Source: an uncultured Pseudomonadota bacterium
Lineage (GTDB): Bacteria; Pseudomonadota; Gammaproteobacteria; Burkholderiales; SG8-39
DNA length: 5,377 nt
Direction of reading: 5' to 3'
NCBI GenBank assembly: GCA_903864555.1
Contig: CAIPGJ010000625.1
Location: forward strand, 1 to 5,377
The stretch's first letter is position 1. Each line of letters opens with the position of its first letter. Shown here in pieces: positions 1 through 5,194 of this stretch. The translations under genes were made by a program, and so were the position numbers. The notes under the pieces were generated by a model. That model worked only from the letters and a program-made list of their open reading frames with translations. It searched no databases and was not told the DNA's origin.

Positions 1-624
1 GCGCACGCGCGCAGCCAGCGGCGCTGGCACTGACCCGGGTGGGCACAGTGAGAACACCTGCATGCCGGCCGCCACACCCGCTTCCAGGCCGGTCAGGCTG
101 TCTTCTACCACCGCGCAATGCGCCGGTTCCACGCCAAGGGCCTGGGCCGCGTGCAGGAACAACCCCGGCGCCGGCTTGAACGACTGCACCTCATAGGCGC
201 AAAACAGCCGGCCTTCGAACCAGGGCAGCAGGCCGGTCAGGCCCAGGGTCAGCTCGGCCTTCTCGCGCGGGCCGTTGGTGGCCACGCAAAACGGGATCTG
301 CAGCCGCTCGACCAGCGCCAGCGCGCCGGGCATGGGCTCCAGGCTTTCGCGAAAGCGCCGTGCCATGGCCTGGCGCACGGCCGTGGTGAAGCGGTCATTG
401 AAGCCATCGGGGCGCCGGGGCAGCCGCTGCGCGATGGCCTCCACGCAACCGGCCATGCGCTTGCCGCGAAACAGCGCATGCGCCTCCTCGCGCGTGAACG
501 CCGCGCCATGCAGTCCGGCCAGCTGGTGCAGCACGTCCAGGCCCGACACCTCGCTGTCGACCAGGGTGCCGTCGCAATCAAAGATGACGGCGCGGATCGG
601 TGGGTACGGTTCAGGCGGTGCCAT
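1..624 (-). CDS. HAD-superfamily phosphatase, YieH-like (partial, 3' end outside window)
   Basis: This is a subfamily-I HAD hydrolase, a Mg-dependent cytosolic phosphatase acting through a phospho-aspartate intermediate. It is open for 208 codons from an ATG at 624 to the window edge. All four HAD motifs are visible: DCDGTLVDSE at residues 16-25 (nucleophile D16, acid/base D18), the motif II threonine in ATNG (T116), the motif III lysine in SFKPAP (K150) and the acidic VVEDS (E174, D175). The helical cap lies between motifs I and II. From memory, the arrangement and several stretches (FDCDGTLVDSEV, NGP after motif II, AGMQVF after motif IV) resemble E. coli YieH, a 6-phosphogluconate phosphatase of about 221 residues, so perhaps 10-25 residues are missing. 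No in-frame ATG or GTG lies between 624 and the preceding stop, and there is no clear Shine-Dalgarno. It starts 35 bases after the oxidoreductase stop, so it is probably the operon's fourth gene. The exact substrate is inferred; phosphoglycolate or another sugar phosphate is possible. Confidence 0.92.
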   Translation of the reverse strand, partial: MAPPEPYPPIRAVIFDCDGTLVDSEVSGLDVLHQLAGLHGAAFTREEAHALFRGKRMAGCVEAIAQRLPRRPDGFNDRFTTAVRQAMARRFRESLEPMPGALALVERLQIPFCVATNGPREKAELTLGLTGLLPWFEGRLFCAYEVQSFKPAPGLFLHAAQALGVEPAHCAVVEDSLTGLEAGVAAGMQVFSLCPPGSVPAPLAARVR

Positions 625-659
625 GGCGGGCAGTGTAGCCAGCGGGCATCGGGGCAGGA

Positions 660-1928
660 TCAAACCAACCCGTCTTGCGCAGCCAGTGCCTGACGTACCG
701 CTCCGGGCGCGCTGCCGCCGCTGGATGCCTGCAGCGCCGCCGATATGCCAGCCGCATGCCCGGTGGCAAAGGCCGTGCCCATCACCCGCAGCGAGCCATA
801 GGCTTCGGCATCTGCGCCCACCACGCGGCCGGCCAGCCGCAGGTTGCGCAGGCCCCGGGCTACCAGCGATGCATGGGCGATGTCGAACCAGCCCCCGCCG
901 CCGATGTCGACAAAGCGCTGCACCCCCGGCGCCACATGCACTTCCATCGGCCAACTGGCGCGGGCGATGCCATCTGGACAGCGCCGACCTTCACGCGCAT
1001 CGTCGCCGGTGGCGTCGCCTTCGGAAAACGGGCGCCGGCTTTCGCGGATGCCCAGCTGTGGCCCGGTGAGCGACAGGTGGGCGTTCTCGAAGCCGGGATG
1101 GCGGCGCAGCACATCCATCAGGCGCCAGGCTTGCTCGCGCGCCCGTGTCTCGGCGCGCGCCAGGTCGGCGCCGCTGACGCCATCGGTGTCCAGGTCCACC
1201 GTCATCCACCAGATCTCGTTGGAAATGGGCAGGCGCATCACCACGCCGCCGTCGGCACGCGTGATCGGCATATCGGCACTGGCGTTGTATTGCGCCACCA
1301 GTTCGGTCATGCGCGCTCGGTCGAAGGGCACGCCCGGCGGCACGCCGTCCACCCGCATCGGGAACGAGGCCGGCTGCAGGCGGGCGCCAGGGCCGCCGGG
1401 CTGGCTCATCGGCACACCGGCGTAGGCGCACAGCGAGGCTTCGCCGCTGGCATCGACGAAGGCGCCGGCGCTGATCTCGCGCAGGCCTTCGTGGTCAGCC
1501 ACCGTGACCGCGGAGATGCGGTCGCCATCGCGATGCGCCGCCACCAGCCGGGTGTGGAAGTTCAGCGCGATGTGTTCGGCCAGAACCATTCGGTCGAGTG
1601 CGACCTTCAGGCCCTCCAGGTCGATCATCACGATCCGGTTGCCGCTCTTGGAGCGCACCGGCGCGGTGTCGAAGCCCATGGCCTGCAGCCGCAGCAGCAG
1701 TTCCCAGCCCACTCCGCCCACGGTGCGCATCTGGGGGATGCTGCCGCCGGTGTAGAAGCCGCAGTAGGTCAGCACCAGCGAGCTGGTGGCTGCGCCGCCC
1801 AGGAAGCCGTAGCGCTCCAGCAGCAGGGTGCGCGCGCCCATGCGTGCCGCGCCGATGGCGGCAGCCACACCGGCCGAGCCGCCGCCGGCGACGACCACGT
1901 CATAGTGTTCGGTTGCTTTTTTGTTCAT
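660..1928 (-). CDS. FAD-dependent oxidoreductase (FAD_oxidored, PF12831 type)
   Basis: This is a 422-residue flavoprotein of the FAD_oxidored group, a usual length for the family. The N-terminal Rossmann dinucleotide motif is GGGSAG (G15, G17, G20), with the ribose-binding acidic residue E38 in LLLER, followed by YGFLGGAAT. Other family hallmarks are GIRESRR at about 293-299, SWPMEVH at about 325-331, and the C-terminal FAD-binding stretch from GRVVGADAEAYGS to GTAFATGHAAG at about 367-394. There is no signal peptide or membrane segment, so it is cytosolic. An in-frame TTG at 1949 overlaps the stop of the preceding gene and would add seven residues, but the ATG at 1928 has AAGGA four bases upstream and places the Rossmann strand at the usual distance from the start, so I prefer it. 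It lies 17 bases after the hydrolase gene and is third in the operon. Members of this family are poorly characterised; the substrate cannot be read from sequence, and oxidation of a hydroxy-acid or ring intermediate is only a guess. Confidence 0.93.
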   Translation of the reverse strand: MNKKATEHYDVVVAGGGSAGVAAAIGAARMGARTLLLERYGFLGGAATSSLVLTYCGFYTGGSIPQMRTVGGVGWELLLRLQAMGFDTAPVRSKSGNRIVMIDLEGLKVALDRMVLAEHIALNFHTRLVAAHRDGDRISAVTVADHEGLREISAGAFVDASGEASLCAYAGVPMSQPGGPGARLQPASFPMRVDGVPPGVPFDRARMTELVAQYNASADMPITRADGGVVMRLPISNEIWWMTVDLDTDGVSGADLARAETRAREQAWRLMDVLRRHPGFENAHLSLTGPQLGIRESRRPFSEGDATGDDAREGRRCPDGIARASWPMEVHVAPGVQRFVDIGGGGWFDIAHASLVARGLRNLRLAGRVVGADAEAYGSLRVMGTAFATGHAAGISAALQASSGGSAPGAVRQALAAQDGLV

Positions 1929-1932
1929 GAAG

Positions 1933-1937
1933 TCCTT
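1933..1937 (-). promoter_or_regulatory. Ribosome binding site deciding the oxidoreductase start
   Basis: AAGGA on the minus strand, four bases before the ATG at 1928. It supports that ATG over the in-frame TTG at 1949. The spacing is slightly short but functional in many bacteria. Confidence 0.5.
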
Positions 1938-1945
1938 GCCGTCGA

Positions 1946-2836
1946 TCAAGCGGTATGAAGCTGCAGGAAGGGCAGCAGCTGCTGCGCGACCTCGTCCGGT
2001 TTTTCTTCCATCATCAGGTGGCCGGCAGCGACCGGCGCTCCCGTCACCTCACCGCTGGTCCAGCGCCGCCAGATGTCCACCGGCGTCTCGCCGCTGGCAT
2101 ACCGGCCGCGCTCCCACAGCACATGGACCGGCTGCGCCAGCCGGCGGCCGGCGGCGCGGTCGACCTGATCGTGCGTCCGGTCGATGCCGGCGGCGGCGCG
2201 GTAGTCCTCGATCATTGCCAGTCGCACTTCGGGGCGGGCAAAACAGCGGTGGTAGTCGGTCAGGCTCTGCGCCTTCAGGAAGTCGCGGCCCTGCGCCATC
2301 TTGTGCAGCGTGTGCTCTAAGAAGAAGGCCGGGTCGCCCGCCAGCAGCACCTCGGGCAGGGGCGCGGCCTGGGCCAGCATGAACCAGTGCCAGGCCTGCA
2401 TGCCGAAGCCAAAGCTGGAGCGGTCCCACATCTCTTCGGTCGGGATGACGGTGATTGACGCCAGAGCCTGCACGCGGTCTGGGAAGTCGAGCGCCAGCCG
2501 GTGCGCCACCCGTCCGCCCCGGTCATGGCCCACCACCGCATAGCGTTCGTGGCCCAGCGCTTGCATGACGCGGGCCACGTCGCCAGCCACCGCGCGCTTG
2601 CTGTAGGGCTGGAGCTGCGCATCGGGCGCGGGGCCGGTGCTGTCGCCGTAGCCGCGCAGGTCGAGCAGCACCAGGCTGAAATGCGTCGCCAGCAACTGTG
2701 CCACTGGCAGGCAGGCGCGGTGGTTCTGCGGATAGCCGTGCAGCATGACCACGGCCGGTCCCTGGCCGGCGCAGTACGACTGGATGGCCACGCCGTCCCC
2801 GAGGGCATGGCGCTGCGCCTCGAAGGCAAGGTTCAT
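1946..2836 (-). CDS. Alpha/beta hydrolase, haloacetate (fluoroacetate) dehalogenase-like
   Basis: This 296-residue alpha/beta-fold hydrolase uses an aspartate nucleophile. The oxyanion-side motif HGYPQNH is at 33-39 and the nucleophile elbow GHDRGGR at 103-109 (D105). Aligned from memory to the Rhodopseudomonas fluoroacetate dehalogenase (D110, R111, R114, H155, W156, Y219, H280), it keeps the nucleophile D105, the carboxylate-binding R106 and R109, the halide-pocket H150, W151 and probably Y212 (in EDYRAAAGID), and the general base H273. The offsets agree exactly up to W151, then differ by two residues. The position of the catalytic acid (D134 there) is threonine here (T129, in SITVIPT). The reaction would be hydrolysis of a haloacid to a hydroxyacid, or a related hydrolysis such as of an epoxide. 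The ATG at 2836 is chosen because the fold starts there; the open frame continues upstream only as an out-of-frame shadow of the Bug gene. Start and Bug stop overlap as ATGA with no strong Shine-Dalgarno, implying coupled translation. Fold is sure; dehalogenase activity is inferred. Confidence 0.92.
   Translation of the reverse strand: MNLAFEAQRHALGDGVAIQSYCAGQGPAVVMLHGYPQNHRACLPVAQLLATHFSLVLLDLRGYGDSTGPAPDAQLQPYSKRAVAGDVARVMQALGHERYAVVGHDRGGRVAHRLALDFPDRVQALASITVIPTEEMWDRSSFGFGMQAWHWFMLAQAAPLPEVLLAGDPAFFLEHTLHKMAQGRDFLKAQSLTDYHRCFARPEVRLAMIEDYRAAAGIDRTHDQVDRAAGRRLAQPVHVLWERGRYASGETPVDIWRRWTSGEVTGAPVAAGHLMMEEKPDEVAQQLLPFLQLHTA
2833..2836 (-). promoter_or_regulatory. ATGA stop/start overlap (translational coupling)
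   Basis: The TGA of the Bug gene (2835-2833) shares bases with the ATG of the hydrolase gene (2836-2834). The 25 bases upstream hold no good Shine-Dalgarno, so ribosomes ending Bug probably re-initiate on the hydrolase, keeping the two proteins in fixed ratio. Confidence 0.6.
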
Positions 2837-3843
2837 CCGGCGACCGTGATCTTTCGCTTGGTGATGATCTGCTGGTAGTGCGCCGTGTCCGACCTGATGC
2901 GCCGCTGCGCCTGCTCGGGCGAGCCGCCATCGGCCACCCAGCCCTGCTGGAATAGCTTCTGCTTGACATCGTCGGAGCGGATGATGCGGGTGAGTGCCGC
3001 GCTGATGGCATCGGCGATGTCCCTGGGCATGCTGGCCGGCACCACCATCGCGTTCCAGATCTCCAGGTCCATTGCCGGCACACCGGCCTCGGGCAGCGCC
3101 GGCACATTGGGCGCGAGCGGTGTGCGCGCGGCCGAGGTGACGGCCACAGCCTTGATGGTGCCGGCCTGCGCCTGCGCCAGAGCGAAACCCATTGGCAGGC
3201 TGGCCATGTGGATGTCGCCGCCCTTCATAGCACTGATGACGGCCGGCGCGCCGTTGAAGGGCACGTGGACAGCGTCGAAGCCGGCCAGGTCCTTGAGCAT
3301 CTCGTTGCCCAGGTGGGTGCCCGAGCCGATGCCCACCGAGCCGTAGCTCCACTTGTTGCCGGCCTCGCGCGCCAGCTTGAAGAAATCGGCCGGGGTGCTG
3401 AAGTTGAGCGAGGCAGCCCCGACGATCAGCCAAGGCGAGGTGCCCACCACCGTGAGGGTGTTGAACTCGGTCAGCTCATACGGCAGCTTCGGGTACAGAA
3501 TCGGATTGCTGGTGAGCGCGGCATTGCCAACCACGCCGATGGTGTGGTCGTCGCGCGTCTTGGCCAGATCGCCGGCGGCCAGGCTGCCGCTGGCGCCGGT
3601 CTTGTTCTCGACCACCACAGTCTGGCCGAGCTCCTTGCCCAGGGGCTCGGCCAGCGCGCGGGCGATCAGGTCGGGCGAGGTGCCGGCCGGAAAGCCCACC
3701 AGGATGCGCAGCGGCCGCCTTGGCCAGTTGGCGGGCCGCGCCTGGGCCAGTGCCTGTACGGGTGCGGCAATGCCGCCAGCCGTCAGCGCTGCCGCGGTGG
3801 CGGATTTCAGCCAGAAGCGGCGGTTGTGGTCGTGGTGTTGCAT
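2833..3843 (-). CDS. Bug/TctC-family periplasmic solute-binding protein
   Basis: This 336-residue protein belongs to the Bug family, the extracytoplasmic receptor of tripartite tricarboxylate transporters (TctABC). It captures small carboxylates or related compounds in the periplasm. The N-terminus is a signal peptide: RRFWLK at residues 8-13, an alanine-rich hydrophobic stretch at 14-33, and likely cleavage after ALA (33) or AQA (35). The twin arginine suggests possible Tat export. Mature-protein hallmarks are RILVGFPAGTSPDLIAR at about 46-62 (first ligand loop), VVVENKTGASG, NPILYPKLPYE, the WSYGSVGIGSGTHLGNEML loop, VPFNGAPAVISAMKGGDI, and the terminal RIRSD and YQQII segment. Length is normal for the family. 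The ATG at 3843 has AAAGGAG eight bases upstream, the strongest ribosome site in the window. No TctA or TctB membrane subunit is in view, as is common for orphan Bug genes. Position ahead of the hydrolase, with overlapping codons, suggests that its ligand is that enzyme's substrate or a precursor. Ligand unknown. Confidence 0.95.
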   Translation of the reverse strand: MQHHDHNRRFWLKSATAAALTAGGIAAPVQALAQARPANWPRRPLRILVGFPAGTSPDLIARALAEPLGKELGQTVVVENKTGASGSLAAGDLAKTRDDHTIGVVGNAALTSNPILYPKLPYELTEFNTLTVVGTSPWLIVGAASLNFSTPADFFKLAREAGNKWSYGSVGIGSGTHLGNEMLKDLAGFDAVHVPFNGAPAVISAMKGGDIHMASLPMGFALAQAQAGTIKAVAVTSAARTPLAPNVPALPEAGVPAMDLEIWNAMVVPASMPRDIADAISAALTRIIRSDDVKQKLFQQGWVADGGSPEQAQRRIRSDTAHYQQIITKRKITVAG

Positions 3844-3851
3844 GCTCAGGT

Positions 3852-3858
3852 CTCCTTT
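3852..3858 (-). promoter_or_regulatory. Strong ribosome binding site of the Bug gene
   Basis: AAAGGAG on the minus strand, eight bases before the ATG at 3843. It is the only near-consensus Shine-Dalgarno in the operon at ideal spacing, consistent with high expression of the binding protein. Confidence 0.65.
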
Positions 3859-3894
3859 GTGTGTGATTGGCCGGAAGTGGCGCTATCCAGGTGC

Positions 3895-3990
3895 TCAGTA
3901 TGTGGCCCGGACGCCCGACAGGTCAATGGTGAAGCCGGTCGTGAAGCTGCTTTGCGGCCCGGCCACGAAGGCCACCATGGCGGCGATCTC
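3895..3990 (-). pseudogene. 3' remnant of a short-chain dehydrogenase/reductase (SDR)
   Basis: The minus strand reads EIAAMVAFVAGPQSSFTTG (3990 to 3934), then FTIDLSGVRATY and a TGA at 3897-3895. This is the standard C-terminus of a classical SDR: the EEIAAMVAFLAS helix, the TG turn, and the ID-SGG-RATY strand and tail. Family members run to about 250 residues; only about 31 codons are recognisable. Upstream of 3990 the frame stays open but becomes unlike an SDR (IRIR is encoded by a duplicated hexamer), and no Rossmann glycine motif or YxxxK catalytic pair exists in the window. The second glycine of the usual SGG is valine here. The remnant lies 51 bases before the Bug start in the same direction, so the intact SDR was probably the preceding operon gene. 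I am confident of the SDR resemblance; the exact breakpoint is uncertain. Confidence 0.65.
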
Positions 3991-4002
3991 ACGGATACGG
4001 AT
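3991..4002. repeat. Tandem hexamer ACGGAT x2 at the SDR breakpoint
   Basis: Two perfect copies of ACGGAT abut exactly where SDR similarity stops. A short duplication at a deletion or illegitimate-recombination junction is typical, but a 12-base repeat can also arise by chance. Confidence 0.4.
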
Positions 4003-4103
4003 AAGCCATTCAACCGTACGCGCTGCAGTATAGGCCTCAGCAACAGGCCTCGAACCCCGAGCGAACCCTGGATTTCCCGCCCGTGGGGCAGGTTCACCAT
4101 GAA

Positions 4104-4134
4104 GAAACGCCGTAAGCAGAACCTATAGCGTTTC
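4104..4134. repeat. 7-bp inverted repeat GAAACGC / GCGTTTC, 17-base spacer
   Basis: GAAACGC at 4104-4110 is exactly complementary to GCGTTTC at 4128-4134. A nine-codon plus-strand frame, MKKRRKQNL, begins at 4099 and stops at 4128 inside the repeat. It could be an operator-like dyad, part of an insertion-sequence end, or chance. The loop is long for a terminator and no T run follows. Confidence 0.3.
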
Positions 4135-4193
4135 GACGGGGGCGTCGGGCGCAGGCCTGGCCAGGGGCAAGTCAAAATCGCCGCTTCAACCAT

Positions 4194-4280
4194 TCACCAA
4201 CTGACGAACTGGTCCACATCGAAATCCGGTACCGGTTGTGCCGCCAGACCCCAGTCGGGCTCAATGTGCACCCCGTATGG
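4194..4280 (-). pseudogene. Possible C-terminal remnant of an unidentified protein
   Basis: Between a stop at 4283-4281 and a TGA at 4196-4194 the minus strand encodes 28 residues, starting PYGVHIEPDWG, including PVPDFDVDQF and ending VSW. The balanced, protein-like composition suggests the tail of a former gene, perhaps a transposase, but I cannot name a family and there is no start codon with a ribosome site. It may equally be chance. Confidence 0.15.
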
Positions 4281-4548
4281 TCAATATATCCATCCGACCT
4301 ACTTCCCAGAAAAACACCAATGTTTTAACTACTGCCGCCAACCCCGCGCCAAGCTGCTCAACCAAAACCTGCGATCCGCACCACTAAAACCGCAGCTCAA
4401 CCCAATTTGATTTTGTAAGCACATGGGCATTGCGCTCGGATCTTCTTGCGTTCAGCAAAGTCACCACTTTACTTACCCAGGAAATGAACGAACCCGTGTT
4501 TATCCGGTTGGTTGCCAAGGCCCGCAATCAACACCAGTGGCGCGGTAT

Positions 4549-4576
4549 TTGGCAGCGCCGTCGATCAGTACAATAT
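4549..4576 (+). promoter_or_regulatory. Possible sigma-70 promoter for the rightward module
   Basis: TTGGCA at 4549-4554 is followed after 16 bases by CAATAT at 4571-4576; the overlapping TACAAT at 4569-4574 is a better -10 but leaves only 14 bases. A transcript would start near 4583, just before the GGAG and ATG at 4593-4608. Placement is sensible, but the match is imperfect. Confidence 0.22.
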
Positions 4577-4605
4577 TTTTCATGCTACCTTTGGAGCGCT
4601 GAGCC

Positions 4606-4680
4606 ATGGAGCCGAGTGAACCGCCAGCTATGGAAGACTTCTCACACGCTTGTTCTGCTGAAGTAGGGCGCCATGCTTGA
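4606..4680 (+). CDS. Possible 24-residue leader ORF overlapping the next gene
   Basis: A short frame runs from an ATG at 4606 to a TGA at 4678-4680, encoding MEPSEPPAMEDFSHACSAEV and four further residues. GGAG at 4593-4596 lies nine bases upstream, better placed than any site in front of the following gene. Its last codons overlap the start of the 173-residue protein at 4673, so translation of the leader could feed ribosomes into that gene. The peptide has no recognisable motif, is acidic and proline-rich at the N-terminus, and contains one cysteine. It may be a chance frame. Confidence 0.22.
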   Translation: MEPSEPPAMEDFSHACSAEVGRHA

Positions 4681-5194
4681 AGCACTTTTTCTGCTGTACT
4701 TTCTGGTGCTGCTGGCGACCCTGGTGTTTAAAAGCCGTATCGTCACCGGGCCTTGGCTTTTTCTGCTGCGGGCATTTTTCCCGAACTGGAAGTTTTTTCA
4801 CGCAACCGGCAATGTGCCCCACCTCTATGCTCGCTGGGCGCTACCGAAGACCGCGCCCGCAGACCCCCTGCAATGGTCTGACTGGATGCTTATTTTTCCG
4901 CGCCACCCGCGACGCCTTGTGCACCTCTTCCACAACGCAGATACCAATCTGGCGCTGGTACAACAAAACCTGGTAGAGCATCTGGCTGCAGACTTGCATC
5001 ACCTGGCGCCGGACTCGGACGCGCGCGCCCTGGTCAGTTACCAATTGGTTTCGCGCATGGTCTGCCAAAGACTGCAAGCGCACAGCTCGGACTGCGCGCT
5101 CGGACAATTTGAAGTGCGCATGGTGCTGGACGGGCCCTCGGGCTTGTTACACGAGGACACCATGATGCGCTCGCCGGTGCTGCCATGCCAGTAA
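4673..5194 (+). CDS. Hypothetical protein with an N-terminal membrane segment
   Basis: I do not recognise this 173-residue protein. The N-terminus is a hydrophobic helix (residues 4-19, ALFLLYFLVLLATLVF) with a basic KSR just after it, then a second, weaker hydrophobic and aromatic stretch, PWLFLLRAFFPNWKFF (27-42). This suggests a membrane anchor with a short charged flank. The remaining 130 residues are soluble in character, rich in His, Leu and Trp, and include SDWMLIFPRHPRRLVHLFHN (69-88) and SYQLVSRMVCQRLQ; they end in a likely beta-rich FEVRMVLDGPSG segment. GC content and third-position bias are lower than in the leftward operon but still coding-like. TAGGG at 4664-4668 is a weak ribosome site four bases before the ATG; an upstream leader ORF may help initiation. 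Its end overlaps the next start by ten bases (ATGCCAGTAA), so the two genes are probably cotranscribed and their products may work together at the membrane. Confidence 0.72.
   Translation: MLEALFLLYFLVLLATLVFKSRIVTGPWLFLLRAFFPNWKFFHATGNVPHLYARWALPKTAPADPLQWSDWMLIFPRHPRRLVHLFHNADTNLALVQQNLVEHLAADLHHLAPDSDARALVSYQLVSRMVCQRLQAHSSDCALGQFEVRMVLDGPSGLLHEDTMMRSPVLPCQ

Larger units (their letters stand above)
4003..4605. other. Intergenic scar region with no assignable gene
   Basis: About 600 bases separate the SDR remnant from the rightward module. I see no credible full gene on either strand. Contents: an AGGCCT palindrome repeated at 4032-4037 and 4045-4050, a 7-bp inverted repeat at 4104-4134, a CGACG/CGTCG hairpin at 4134-4147, a 28-codon minus-strand frame at 4194-4280, a C-rich, G-poor tract at 4301-4410, and several short plus-strand frames. 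GC is visibly lower than in the operon from about 4260 on. Short open frames in all directions and the missing SDR body suggest eroded DNA from past insertion and deletion rather than functional coding sequence. No tRNA, CRISPR or complete insertion sequence is evident. Confidence 0.5.

Noticed and set aside
675..1958. Long plus-strand frame (427 codons) opposite the oxidoreductase
   Set aside because: It mirrors the oxidoreductase and is His/Arg/Ala-rich low-complexity translation with no motif; the FAD-binding motifs on the minus strand settle the coding strand.
2837..3433. Upstream extension of the hydrolase frame into the Bug gene
   Set aside because: The extra 199 codons are an out-of-frame reading of Bug; the alpha/beta fold begins right after the ATG at 2836.
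4035..4065. GGTTCGAGGCC on the minus strand as a tRNA T-arm (integration target)
   Set aside because: The T-stem pairs only four of five positions and there is no matching acceptor, D-arm or anticodon arm.
4027..4070. TATACT on the minus strand as a new promoter for the operon
   Set aside because: The -10 is good (4032-4027), but no acceptable -35 lies 16-18 bases upstream; kept only as a possibility.
3208..4128. Long plus-strand frame (306 codons)
   Set aside because: It is antisense to the Bug gene for most of its length, its translation is Ala/Gly/Arg-rich without any fold signature, and the minus strand is a clear family member. High GC produces such shadows.
3846..4193. Minus-strand frame of 115 codons across the scar
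   Set aside because: Arg/Pro/Leu-rich composition, no ribosome site, and it crosses the SDR remnant in another frame.
4500..4583. Minus-strand frame beginning MKNIVLIDGAAKYRATG
   Set aside because: It has AAAGG seven bases or fewer before its ATG and a flavodoxin-like opening, but stops after 27 residues with nothing matching downstream.
4430..4666. Plus-strand frame of 78 codons before the membrane protein
   Set aside because: No ribosome site, no recognisable motif, and the best promoter-like sequence lies inside it; probably chance.
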